From contig JAAFJZ010000016.1 in NCBI GenBank assembly GCA_013298205.1, positions 1 through 14,604 of the forward strand: a stretch of DNA of 14,604 nt, in the 5' to 3' direction. The DNA is from Cytophagales bacterium (GTDB lineage: Bacteria > Bacteroidota > Bacteroidia > Cytophagales > UBA9547). The notes beneath the pieces were generated by a model. The model was not told the origin of the DNA. It did no database searches and saw only the letters and a list, made by a program, of their open reading frames with translations. Positions 6,297-14,196 of this stretch are shown here, piece after piece. Made by a program: the position numbers and the translations under genes. The stretch's first letter is position 1. Each line of letters opens with the position of its first letter.

Positions 6297-7529
6297 ATGA
6301 AAATTTTTTACTTACATCAGTATTACAATCCGCCAAATGAAACCAGTTTTGGCAATGATAGATCTGCACATTTTGCCAAAATTTGGTCTGAAAAAGAAAA
6401 TGTAGATATTGAAGTAGTTACTTCTCAAGCCCATTTTGACTCAAATTTTCCAAATAAACGCACGCAATTAAATTACAATAAGGTAAAAGTTGTCGTGCTT
6501 CCTGTATCGTATTCTCACTATATGGGCTTTGGGGCTCGTATTTTTTCTTTTATTAAATTCGCTTGGCTAAGCTATTTTTATCTTTTTTCTAGGATGAGCA
6601 AAAATGATATTCTTTATGCTTCTTCTACACCTTTTTCTATTGGAGTTGTGGCTCTTATGTTAAAAAAAACGATAGGCATTAGATATTTTTTTGAAACTGT
6701 AGATATTTGGCCAGATGTACCGATAAAAATGGGGATTATTCGCAATAAGCTTATTATCAAACTTTTATATTGGCTTGAAATGAAAATTTATTCGCATTCA
6801 GAACATATTATTGCTTTATCTGAAGGAATGAAAAATGAAATTGTCAATAAAGGTATTCCTTCACAAAAAATCACTGTAAACCATAACGGCACGAATACTT
6901 ATTTTTTAAAACCTAATTTTGATAAAATAGAAGCCAAAAATAAAATAAATTTCCCAACTGATTATTTTTTGCTTTTATATGCAGGCACAATCGGACGTGC
7001 AAATGGATGTGAAGCCATAATAGATGTAGCCAAGATATTAGACAAAAAGCAAGATTTGAAATACAAAATCTATTTGATAGGTAATGGAAATCAAAGGCAG
7101 GGAATTGAAAATATGAGTAAAAAAGAAGGGTTAAAAAATATTGTATTCATCAATTCTATTCCCAAAAAAGAACTTTTACCTTATTTGCAAGCAGCAGACT
7201 TGGGCTTGATTACTTTTGCGCCATATAAAATTTTAGAAACCAATAGCGCAAACAAGTTTTTTGACTATTTGGCTTGTGGCTTACCCGTTTGTTGTAATTA
7301 TGAAGGCTGGCAAAAAGAATACCTCAATTTCATTTCTCCACTTCAAAACGCAAAATTTGATGATACAAATGAATTTGCTAATCATGTAGTTAAGTTGCTT
7401 GAGTTGGAGGAAAGTCAGCGTAAACAAATAGGAGAAAAATCAAGAATTTTAGCTGAAAAATATTTTGAAAGAGATATATTGGCTATTCAGGTATTTAATT
7501 TAATCCAAAAAACAGCCAATGTATCTTAG
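6297..7529 (+). CDS. Glycosyltransferase family 4 (GT-B fold), WbuB-like
   Basis: The 410-residue protein has the two Rossmann-like halves of GT4 enzymes, which move a sugar from a nucleotide-sugar to a lipid-linked or polymer acceptor at the cytoplasmic face of the membrane. The N-terminal half starts MKIFYLHQYYNPPNETSFGN, and has the FFETVDIWPDVPIKMG segment (131-145) seen in WbuB-type enzymes, followed by IIALSEGMKNEI (171-182). The C-terminal donor half has LYAGTIGRANGCEAII (227-242), LIGNGNQR (260-267) and the donor-binding region ETNSANKFFDYLACGLPV (314-331). There is no signal peptide. Donor and acceptor cannot be told from sequence. It is a single-gene unit behind the 6233-6268 inverted repeat and converges with the M3 peptidase gene with only ten bases between stops. 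Confidence 0.9.
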   Translation: MKIFYLHQYYNPPNETSFGNDRSAHFAKIWSEKENVDIEVVTSQAHFDSNFPNKRTQLNYNKVKVVVLPVSYSHYMGFGARIFSFIKFAWLSYFYLFSRMSKNDILYASSTPFSIGVVALMLKKTIGIRYFFETVDIWPDVPIKMGIIRNKLIIKLLYWLEMKIYSHSEHIIALSEGMKNEIVNKGIPSQKITVNHNGTNTYFLKPNFDKIEAKNKINFPTDYFLLLYAGTIGRANGCEAIIDVAKILDKKQDLKYKIYLIGNGNQRQGIENMSKKEGLKNIVFINSIPKKELLPYLQAADLGLITFAPYKILETNSANKFFDYLACGLPVCCNYEGWQKEYLNFISPLQNAKFDDTNEFANHVVKLLELEESQRKQIGEKSRILAEKYFERDILAIQVFNLIQKTANVS

Positions 7530-7539
7530 TTTTTAATGT

Positions 7540-9279
7540 TTAAGCAGATTTTTGTATTTTGATAATCTCATTTTTTACAAATTCCGCTAAAGATTTGATA
7601 TAATCTTCTGAGAAATCAAATTTTATACCCGCAGCAGCGTAAACCTCACCTATGCTTTTTGTATAACCCAAAGAAAGTGCTTGCATATAATTCTCTATCG
7701 TTTTTTGACTATTTTCTTTATACGATTTCCATACAGCCAAAGCCCCAAGTTGAGCCATTCCGTATTCAATATAATAAAAAGGAACCTCAAACAAATGCAA
7801 TTGTTTTTGCCAAACAAATGGTTTGATATGTTCTAATTCATTCCAATCTATCTCTTTAGATGAAAATGCAGAATAAATTTCTAGCCATTTACTTTCCCTG
7901 TCCTGCAAACTATGGCTCGGATTTTCATACACCCAATGTTGAAATTTATCTATGATGGCTACCCAAGGCAAGGTTTCCAAACATTGTTCAAGGTGTTTGA
8001 GTTTGGCTCTTTTGCATTCTTCTGCATCTGGAAAGAAAATATCCCAATGGTCTATCGTAATGAGTTCCATTGACATGGAAGCCAATTCTGCAATTTCTGA
8101 GGGGAAGCTTTTGAAATCTATTAGCTCCAAATCGTGGGTAAGAATAGATTGAAGTGCATGGCCACCTTCATGCAAAAGCGTAATCATATCTCTGAAATTG
8201 GAAGTCGCATTCATAAAAATAAACGGAACTCCACTTTCGTATAAAGGATAGTTATAGCCCCCTGGAGCTTTATTTTTTCTTGATTCCAAATCTAATCTTT
8301 GCATAGACTCAAGCATTCTGAGGGAATTGCCAATATTAGAATCTATCGCATCAAAACATTTTATGGTTTTGTTTAATAAATCTTGGCTACTGGAAAAAGG
8401 TCTTAAAGGCGATTTCCCTTGCTTATCTACCGACAAATCATAGGGTTTCAGAACATCCAATTTTAATGCATCTTTTCTTTCTTTGGAGAACGAATTCGTA
8501 ATCGGAGCAATATGGGTTTCAATGGCTTGGTGAAAAGCAAAACAATCATTTACCGAATAATCAAAACGCCCCATTGCCACAAACATATAGTCCCTAAAGT
8601 TTTTAAAACCCGCATTATGGGCCACTTTGTTGCGCAATTGAATCAAATCGCTATAAAGTGTATTCAAAACGTCTTTTTCTTTCAAACGCCTATCCTGAAT
8701 TTTTAAATAAACTTCATTTCGGAGTTTTCTATCGGTAGATTCTAAAAAATCAGACGCTTTGGGCAATGTAATTTCTTGTCCATCATGTTGTATGGTCATA
8801 GCGCCTACTATTTGACCATATTCTTTTTGTTTGTTCTGAATCTCGGTAAAAAGAGGAATATTTTCCTCACGAAAAAGCTCAATATCTTTCTTGATATTTC
8901 GTTTTAAAATTTCCCATTCCTTGCCTACAAGTTGACTTATAAATGGTATTTTAATAAATTTTTGGTTTAAATCATTGTTGTATTTGCTTACATTCGGGTC
9001 TATCTCATTAATAAAAAACTCATAATCAGCTAGATACTCTTTGTTGTCTGTATGACAAGTCATTTTTATATAATTCCAGCCACCTCTTTCACTTATTATT
9101 TCTTCAAGCTCTGAACGATTGTGCATCCAAGATTTTAGTTCGTCTATATTAGTAATCTCTCTCGAAACTAAGTTTTTGTAAAAAAGCTCCAAGCCAGCCC
9201 AATCTGTAATTTGAAAATCGGCAGGAAGAAATGATCGGGTATTGGGTTTGATGGGTGTGGGTGAAATGGTGAAATTCAT
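7540..9279 (-). CDS. M3 family oligoendopeptidase (zinc metallopeptidase)
   Basis: This 579-residue protein is a cytoplasmic thimet/PepF-type oligopeptidase, which cuts short peptides internally and does not attack folded proteins. The zinc site HEGGHALQ is at 370-377 (His370, Glu371, His374), and Glu398 in SEIAELASMSMEL is the likely third zinc ligand, matching the VEAPSQ position of thimet oligopeptidase. Upstream are the helical-lid segments typical of the family, including STDRKLRNEVYLKI and NKVAHNAGFKNFRDY. A conserved ESGVPFIFMNATSNFRDMITLLHEGGH region leads into the active site. No signal peptide is seen. The gene follows the GT39 gene on the same strand after 74 bases. I see no good promoter box in that gap, so the two may share a transcript, although the functions are unrelated. 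Confidence 0.95.
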   Translation of the reverse strand: MNFTISPTPIKPNTRSFLPADFQITDWAGLELFYKNLVSREITNIDELKSWMHNRSELEEIISERGGWNYIKMTCHTDNKEYLADYEFFINEIDPNVSKYNNDLNQKFIKIPFISQLVGKEWEILKRNIKKDIELFREENIPLFTEIQNKQKEYGQIVGAMTIQHDGQEITLPKASDFLESTDRKLRNEVYLKIQDRRLKEKDVLNTLYSDLIQLRNKVAHNAGFKNFRDYMFVAMGRFDYSVNDCFAFHQAIETHIAPITNSFSKERKDALKLDVLKPYDLSVDKQGKSPLRPFSSSQDLLNKTIKCFDAIDSNIGNSLRMLESMQRLDLESRKNKAPGGYNYPLYESGVPFIFMNATSNFRDMITLLHEGGHALQSILTHDLELIDFKSFPSEIAELASMSMELITIDHWDIFFPDAEECKRAKLKHLEQCLETLPWVAIIDKFQHWVYENPSHSLQDRESKWLEIYSAFSSKEIDWNELEHIKPFVWQKQLHLFEVPFYYIEYGMAQLGALAVWKSYKENSQKTIENYMQALSLGYTKSIGEVYAAAGIKFDFSEDYIKSLAEFVKNEIIKIQKSA

Positions 9280-9353
9280 ATTTCTATTTAGTAAAATGTG
9301 TATTTATTTTCAATTATTGATTCAAGATGTTTTTCTGAAATTAAGATCAGGAG

Positions 9354-11012
9354 TTAATTTTTAATAAAAACAAAGTAGTCAACTGTTTTTCCCATATCGC
9401 TTACCCAACCCGAAACGACATGCCATTTGCCAATGGGAAAAAGTGCTATTTTGTTAATATCTGTAAGGTATTGATAATCTTTTTGGTTTAGAATAGCCGC
9501 TTTAGCATTTTGATCTTTCATTTGTTCGTTCATCAAATCTAAATTTGAAGACTGAATCGGTACTAATTTTTTAATTTTTAAATAAAAAGGCAAACTTGGC
9601 AAAGCATAATCAGAACCCATTATAATTTGAAATCCATTCTCAACATATACATCAGTAAGTAAGGCTACTTCACGAGTAGCACCTCGTTTGGTATCAATGT
9701 CATTCATAATAGTAGACCAAAGAATAATTAAAAAAAGGCTAGGAAAAAAAGAACAGAGCAAAATTGATTTTTCTATTTCATTTTTTTTAAGTAAATAAAA
9801 TTGATAGATAACTTGAACAAACATCAAAACTGAAGCTAAATAACAAAGTATTTGCAATATCGAATTCTCAATAACAAACCATGAAGCTAAAAAAGCTACA
9901 ATGCTTAACATAAAAGAAAGCAAAACACTTAAACCTATGCCTATATTAGAAGATGTAGAGCGGAAAGCTTGTTTTTCCAAAATGGATTTAATTTCAAACG
10001 CAACCAAAATAGACAAAGCTGGCCAAGCGGCTATAGAATATGAGGGCAATTTGCTAGGTAATATCTCATAAAAAAGCCAAGTAGGTATAATCCAGCAAAG
10101 AATAGGAATGTAAACATCTAAGTTTCGCTTGTTGACCATAGATTTTAACATATTCACAAATGCAGGAAATAAATATCCTAACCAAGGAATAAAGCCTAAT
10201 AAGAAAATAATTAAATAATAACCTGGAGGACCAGTTTGCCCAAATACTGAACCCGAAACACGTTTTAAAATATACCAATCTACCATCCATTTAATAAATA
10301 CACCATCGTCTTTTAACCATACCAATCTACCCCAAATAAGCAGGGGTAAAACTGCCAGAGACATAAAAAACCAAGGATGTAATTTAATGAGATTCATTCG
10401 CCTTTTATCAAAAATAAAAACCAAGCCAAGCATACCCATTGTGGCTATGATGATCGGTGGCCCTTTCACCAAAACGCCTAATGAAAATGCTAACCAAAAG
10501 TAAAATACATATTTCCATTTTCCTTTCAAAAGAACAAGCCATAAACTTAACAATGAAACCGTTTCAAAGAGCAAAAGCAAACTATCAGTAACAGATATTT
10601 TGGCTAGATTGGCTAGGAAATAACCTGATAAAAGTACTACTGTAGCCAAACGAGCTACACTTTCACCTACTATTTCTTTGCCTAGTTTCCATAAAAAAAA
10701 GCCAGTAAGTAAAATAGAAAGAACAGATGGAAAGCGAACAGCAAATTCGTTAATACCAAATATTTTATAGCTAGCTGCTATAGCCCAAAAGTGTAAAGGA
10801 GTTTTTCTATGATCTGCTGACCACATAAAATCAGGGATAAGCCAATTTCCTGATTCGACCATATTAAAGGCAAAACCCGCATAAGCTGCCTCATCTTGAT
10901 CCCAAAGGCTTAAATTATCATTATTTAATAAAAAAACAGCTAAGATGCTTAACCACCAAAGTAAAAATAGTTTGTTATTTTCAAAAAGAAATGGTTTGCG
11001 AAATGAGTTCAT
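9354..11012 (-). CDS. ArnT/PMT-like membrane glycosyltransferase (GT39 family)
   Basis: The 552-residue polytopic membrane protein transfers a sugar from a polyprenyl-phosphate donor to an acceptor on the periplasmic side. The first loop after the N-terminal membrane segment carries WDQDEAAYA, with the Asp40-Glu41 pair expected at the catalytic site of GT39/ArnT enzymes. It is followed by GNWLIPDF, a KTPLHFW segment and FGINEFAVRFPS, all in the family order. Later come ISVTDSLLLLFE, GVLVKGPPIII and LPSKLPSYSIAAWPAL, which parallels the KLPTYILP region of ArnT. About ten or more hydrophobic segments follow. The C-terminal soluble part (about 440-552) is less conserved. The acceptor (lipid A, protein or glycan) cannot be decided. 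It is divergent from the repeat-protein gene. On its side of the shared spacer there are TAnnTTTG-like boxes, at 11056-11063 and 11095-11102, but neither has a well-spaced TTG. Confidence 0.88.
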   Translation of the reverse strand: MNSFRKPFLFENNKLFLLWWLSILAVFLLNNDNLSLWDQDEAAYAGFAFNMVESGNWLIPDFMWSADHRKTPLHFWAIAASYKIFGINEFAVRFPSVLSILLTGFFLWKLGKEIVGESVARLATVVLLSGYFLANLAKISVTDSLLLLFETVSLLSLWLVLLKGKWKYVFYFWLAFSLGVLVKGPPIIIATMGMLGLVFIFDKRRMNLIKLHPWFFMSLAVLPLLIWGRLVWLKDDGVFIKWMVDWYILKRVSGSVFGQTGPPGYYLIIFLLGFIPWLGYLFPAFVNMLKSMVNKRNLDVYIPILCWIIPTWLFYEILPSKLPSYSIAAWPALSILVAFEIKSILEKQAFRSTSSNIGIGLSVLLSFMLSIVAFLASWFVIENSILQILCYLASVLMFVQVIYQFYLLKKNEIEKSILLCSFFPSLFLIILWSTIMNDIDTKRGATREVALLTDVYVENGFQIIMGSDYALPSLPFYLKIKKLVPIQSSNLDLMNEQMKDQNAKAAILNQKDYQYLTDINKIALFPIGKWHVVSGWVSDMGKTVDYFVFIKN

Positions 11013-11116
11013 TTGTACTAAAATATAAATTTGTTACTGGAAATATTCAAGTATGCAAATGTAAATATTATGAGTGATTTAAGAGAACGAAAATCAAAAA
11101 TAATGAGTCTATTTTG

Positions 11117-11145
11117 TTGCATTCATAACAAAGTAATTATATTTG
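11117..11145 (+). promoter_or_regulatory. Promoter of the repeat-protein gene (TTG-N18-TATATTTG)
   Basis: TTG at 11117-11119 is followed after 18 bases by TATATTTG at 11138-11145, an exact TAnnTTTG match. The transcript would start near 11150 and have a leader of about 20 bases before the ATG at 11172. It probably drives the repeat protein and the GT2 gene behind it. Confidence 0.55.
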
Positions 11146-11171
11146 TATTCATTTAAAAACTTTAAATATTT

Positions 11172-13052
11172 ATGAAAATGCGTTATTTCTATCTTGTTGT
11201 TTGTGTAATGCTAATTAATTCAAAGATTTTTTCACAAGAATCTAGTCTAATTAATGTAGAATTCAAAACTTTTAAAGGTGGAGCTGTAAACAGAGAAAAT
11301 AAGATTTACATCATCGAAAAAAATGGAGTTCTTACTCCTTTAGATAAAGAAACTTTCGATATAAGCAAAGAAATTACGATTAAAAAAAATGGTGAAGTTA
11401 AATTTGATGATGGATCGAAATTGAAAATTAAAGATGGGGAATTGATAACCAAAGAAGGTAATTTAGTTTTGCTTGCCGATCGTTACACTAAACTTGAAGG
11501 TTATATAATTAGAGATGCAAAAACTTTTAAAGTTCAAGGAAATAAAGCAATAGAAGTAAAAGAATTTGATGATTTGGGAGATGGTTTAGGCATATCCAAA
11601 TCGGGTGAAGTGGTGAAATCAGATTTAAGGTTTACACTTTCGGAAGGTGAAATACTCAGCTTCACTGGTGATATTTTAAAATGGAAAACAGGTTTAGTTT
11701 CTGAAAATGGAATTATGCTGAGAAACAACATTCCTATGAGATATGAAGGTAAAAAGTTTTTTGTAGTCGATAAAGAGTACGATATGGCTGGGGTAAAAAT
11801 CTCTCCTCAAGGAGTAATTACTATGAAAGATGGTAGCAAATTTTCACTAAAAGAAGGAGAGTTTTTGTCTGAAAAAGGTGAACTTTTGATGTCAAAATCT
11901 GATCATTTAACCGATTGTTTCACCAAAAGAGATGGGAAAGTACTTTTATTGAAAGATGGTATTGCCAAATCATTAAGTGATGAATATAAATTTGCTGATG
12001 GAAGCAGTGTACAACCCAATGGTTTGGTTACGGTTTCTGATACCAACAAATTAATGCTTAGAGATGGAGATATTTTAACTATGAGTGGCGATCTATTAAT
12101 GACAAAATCAGCTAATTTAGATAACCAAGGCAGAAAATTGAGATTAGTTGAGGATCACTTTATTTTTAGGGACGGAAAAGTTTTAATGGTAAAAGATGGC
12201 GAACCTACGCTACTTTCTAAAGAAATTGTATTGCCAAACGGAAGCAAGGTATTCAAGCATGGCCATATCTATCTGGCAGATGGCTCAAAATACATGATGA
12301 ACGATGGAGATAAAATCACAATGGCGGGTGAAATTCAGAAAAAAGAAATTAAAACCATTCCTACAAGTTACTTTACTCTAAAAAAAGGCAAATTTTATTG
12401 GGTAAACAAAGATGGGAAGCCTACTTTGATTTCAGAAACGCAAATTATAGAAGGCCAAACTAAGGTAAGTCCATTAGGTGAAATCTTAGCTAAATCTGGC
12501 TTAAAAGTACAAATTAAAGAAAATGAAATGCTTGGTCTTGATGCTTTGCCTATCAAAGTAATGAAAATTGCTTCGCCTTCCACAACTACAACATCTGGAA
12601 ATGTTTTTGTAGCTATGAAAGAAGGGAAAGTATATGTTATTAAAAATGGAAAACCTAGTTTAGTAACTGAAAATACAATAGTTGATGGTAAATTAAAACT
12701 AACAGTTCAAGGTGTTGCGATTAGCAAAACGGGAAAAAAAGCAGTTCTGAAAGATGGTGATGTAATAAATTTAGATGCCGGACCAGGAACTAGCGAAATT
12801 TTAAGTAAAATAAACTCAATTGATTCAAAAAAGACAGAAATTCCTATTTCATCAAGTAATTATGTAACACTTATAAATGGTAAAGTTTTTCAAATTAAAG
12901 ATGGAAAAAACATTCCTATTGAAAAAAATACAATTTTAGAAGGCGTTTTAAAAGTTTCCGCAGACGGCACTATATTTACCAAAGGAGGAAAGAAAATCTT
13001 ACTAAAAGAAAGTATGAAAGTTGGCTTAAATGGAGAAGAAATTGCTAAATAA
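11172..13052 (+). CDS. Secreted protein built of eight ~70-residue DUF6799-like repeats
   Basis: The 626-residue chain has a signal peptide (MKMRYFYLVVCVMLINSKIFSQ, cut near residue 22), and the rest is repeats. One unit, clearest at residues 329-389, reads as an RDGKVLMVKDG pair, then L..EIVLPNGSKV, then a GHIYLADGSKYMMNDGDKI ending. The same order of DG turns between short beta strands recurs eight times. The arrangement resembles the Bacteroidota domain I remember as DUF6799. I give that name from memory, and the function is unknown. The repeats predict an all-beta rod or solenoid. There is no lipobox, no membrane segment after the signal and no obvious C-terminal sorting domain, and the only cysteine past the signal is Cys249, so it may stay periplasmic or be released. 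Ser/Thr-rich linkers (SPSTTTTSG at 468-476) precede repeat 7. A GT2 gene follows after 20 bases. Confidence 0.85.
   Translation: MKMRYFYLVVCVMLINSKIFSQESSLINVEFKTFKGGAVNRENKIYIIEKNGVLTPLDKETFDISKEITIKKNGEVKFDDGSKLKIKDGELITKEGNLVLLADRYTKLEGYIIRDAKTFKVQGNKAIEVKEFDDLGDGLGISKSGEVVKSDLRFTLSEGEILSFTGDILKWKTGLVSENGIMLRNNIPMRYEGKKFFVVDKEYDMAGVKISPQGVITMKDGSKFSLKEGEFLSEKGELLMSKSDHLTDCFTKRDGKVLLLKDGIAKSLSDEYKFADGSSVQPNGLVTVSDTNKLMLRDGDILTMSGDLLMTKSANLDNQGRKLRLVEDHFIFRDGKVLMVKDGEPTLLSKEIVLPNGSKVFKHGHIYLADGSKYMMNDGDKITMAGEIQKKEIKTIPTSYFTLKKGKFYWVNKDGKPTLISETQIIEGQTKVSPLGEILAKSGLKVQIKENEMLGLDALPIKVMKIASPSTTTTSGNVFVAMKEGKVYVIKNGKPSLVTENTIVDGKLKLTVQGVAISKTGKKAVLKDGDVINLDAGPGTSEILSKINSIDSKKTEIPISSSNYVTLINGKVFQIKDGKNIPIEKNTILEGVLKVSADGTIFTKGGKKILLKESMKVGLNGEEIAK
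11283..13049 (+). repeat. Eight tandem protein-level repeats, period 70 residues (210 bases) in the first four
   Basis: The acidic-Gly-acidic anchor late in each unit falls at residues 88, 158, 228, 298, 378, 450, 528 and 613. The first four are exactly 70 residues apart, and later spacings are 80, 72, 78 and 85 because of inserted linkers. Approximate units: 38-98, 109-169, 178-239, 249-310, 329-389, 399-457, 477-536 and 563-626. Units 3 to 5 keep the DG-rich consensus best, while units 2 and 8 are most drifted. At DNA level the copies have diverged, so this is an old duplication series and not a recent tandem array. Confidence 0.8.
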
Positions 13053-13072
13053 AATCTTTAACAAATAAATCA

Positions 13073-13987
13073 ATGCAAAAAGTTTCTGTAATTGTAACAA
13101 CATATAATTCAGAGAAAACTATCGCTAGAGCATTAGAATCTGTTTTTGCTCAAACTGGTAGAAACACTGACTTTGCGATAGAAACTATTGTGATAGACGA
13201 TTGTTCTGTTGATCAAACTTGTGAAATTCTAAAAACATTTCCTATTGATGTTTTTATCTCGAATCCAATTAATTCTGGAGGACCTAATATGGGTAGAAAT
13301 AAAGGTCTAGAAATTTGCACGGGTAATTGTTTTATTTTTTTGGACCATGATGACGAATGGGTTTCAGACAGAATAATTAGCCAGTTAAAATATCTCAATT
13401 ATGCTCCTGTCATTTCTTGTGGATATGAGATAATAGAATTAGAAATCAATAAAAATAAAATAAAATCATATAAAAAAGCATATAATAGCTTTTCTTTTTT
13501 TGAAGAAAATGCCACATTTTTAGCTAAACTTTCTCGATCCAAAAAATCTCAAAATGTTTATTTAGGAACTCTAATGATTTCAAGTAAGTTAAAAAATATC
13601 TTATTTGAAACTTTTTATGGAATGTGCGACTATGATTGGATACTTAGAATCTTGCAAAATAATGCTACATTAAAAGTTAACCAAGATTTATTAAAAAGAC
13701 ACGTTTTCGGAACTAACCTTTCGTTAAATGAAATATACCGCATGAATGATTTTAACAATTCAAAAAAAATTTTATTAGACTATAAGAATAAATATCCAGA
13801 AAAAGTAAAAAAAGGATTGAAATCTATTTACGGTTCAATGGGAAGGTATTATTATTTAATTGGAAATTTGTCAAAATCTAGATCATTTTTTTTAAAATCC
13901 AAATGGAATGCCAAAAACATATTGTATTTATTAAGTACATTTTACGGAAGAGAATATATATTAAAAAAATACAAAGTGTTTGGCTAA
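13073..13987 (+). CDS. Glycosyltransferase family 2 (GT-A fold)
   Basis: The 304-residue protein starts with the GT2 signature VSVIVTTYNSEKTIARALESV (about residues 4-24). It carries the nucleotide-binding IDDCS (41-45) and the DHDDEW block (91-96), which holds the metal-binding DxD-type acids. A CDYDWILR segment (185-192) is in the place of the acceptor-side ED-W motif of the family. It transfers a sugar from a nucleotide-sugar in the cytoplasm, and the substrate is unknown. There is no membrane segment, and the C-terminal 100 residues are Lys- and Tyr-rich and unassigned. The start lies 20 bases after the repeat-protein stop, so the two genes are probably one transcript. This is the main hint that the secreted repeat protein and glycan synthesis are linked. 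Confidence 0.9.
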   Translation: MQKVSVIVTTYNSEKTIARALESVFAQTGRNTDFAIETIVIDDCSVDQTCEILKTFPIDVFISNPINSGGPNMGRNKGLEICTGNCFIFLDHDDEWVSDRIISQLKYLNYAPVISCGYEIIELEINKNKIKSYKKAYNSFSFFEENATFLAKLSRSKKSQNVYLGTLMISSKLKNILFETFYGMCDYDWILRILQNNATLKVNQDLLKRHVFGTNLSLNEIYRMNDFNNSKKILLDYKNKYPEKVKKGLKSIYGSMGRYYYLIGNLSKSRSFFLKSKWNAKNILYLLSTFYGREYILKKYKVFG

Positions 13988-14040
13988 TTTAACATCAAAA
14001 ATCTCTATCATAACCTTTTAATATTAATTTACCATGATTT

Positions 14041-14070
14041 TTTGTAATTCTGTTGGATAAGTTAAATTTG
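14041..14070 (+). promoter_or_regulatory. Promoter of the ExbB-like gene (TTTG-N18-TAAATTTG)
   Basis: TTTG at 14041-14044 and TAAATTTG at 14063-14070 are 18 bases apart, an exact fit to the Bacteroidota promoter pattern. The transcript would start near 14074-14077 and have a leader of about 120 bases, which is long for this kind of genome. Confidence 0.6.
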
Positions 14071-14089
14071 AGTCATATTTTCACGCAGT

Positions 14090-14138
14090 TTTTCGCTAAG
14101 CTATTTTGAATTTAGTCTTAATAGTCTTGCGAAAATAG
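14090..14138 (+). promoter_or_regulatory. Structured leader with two competing hairpins ahead of the ExbB-like gene
   Basis: Two left arms can pair with one right arm. TTTTCGC (14090-14096) is exactly complementary to GCGAAAA (14129-14135), and CTATTTT (14101-14107) to AAAATAG (14132-14138). The two pairings share 14132-14135, so only one can form at a time. Between the arms is a near-direct repeat, TAGTCTTAA then TAGTCTTGC (14113-14130). All of it lies inside the leader predicted from the promoter at 14041-14070. A regulatory leader is an inference. Confidence 0.35.
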
Positions 14139-14196
14139 AGCAAAAGAAATTTAAACCCTTAAAAATCAAATCAATAATTCTAATTTCTCTTACATT

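Noticed and set aside
10066..10290. A 74-codon open frame on the minus strand inside the GT39 gene
   Set aside because: It is in another frame of a well-supported membrane protein gene and has no start context or motif of its own.
6297..13987. A dedicated polysaccharide biosynthesis cluster
   Set aside because: Three glycosyltransferases are present, but there is no flippase, polymerase, initiating transferase or sugar-nucleotide enzyme, and an unrelated M3 peptidase lies among them.
13997..14042. AAAAATC / GATTTTT inverted repeat after the GT2 gene as a terminator
   Set aside because: The loop would be 32 bases and the stem nearly all A-T. The right arm also touches the ExbB promoter box.
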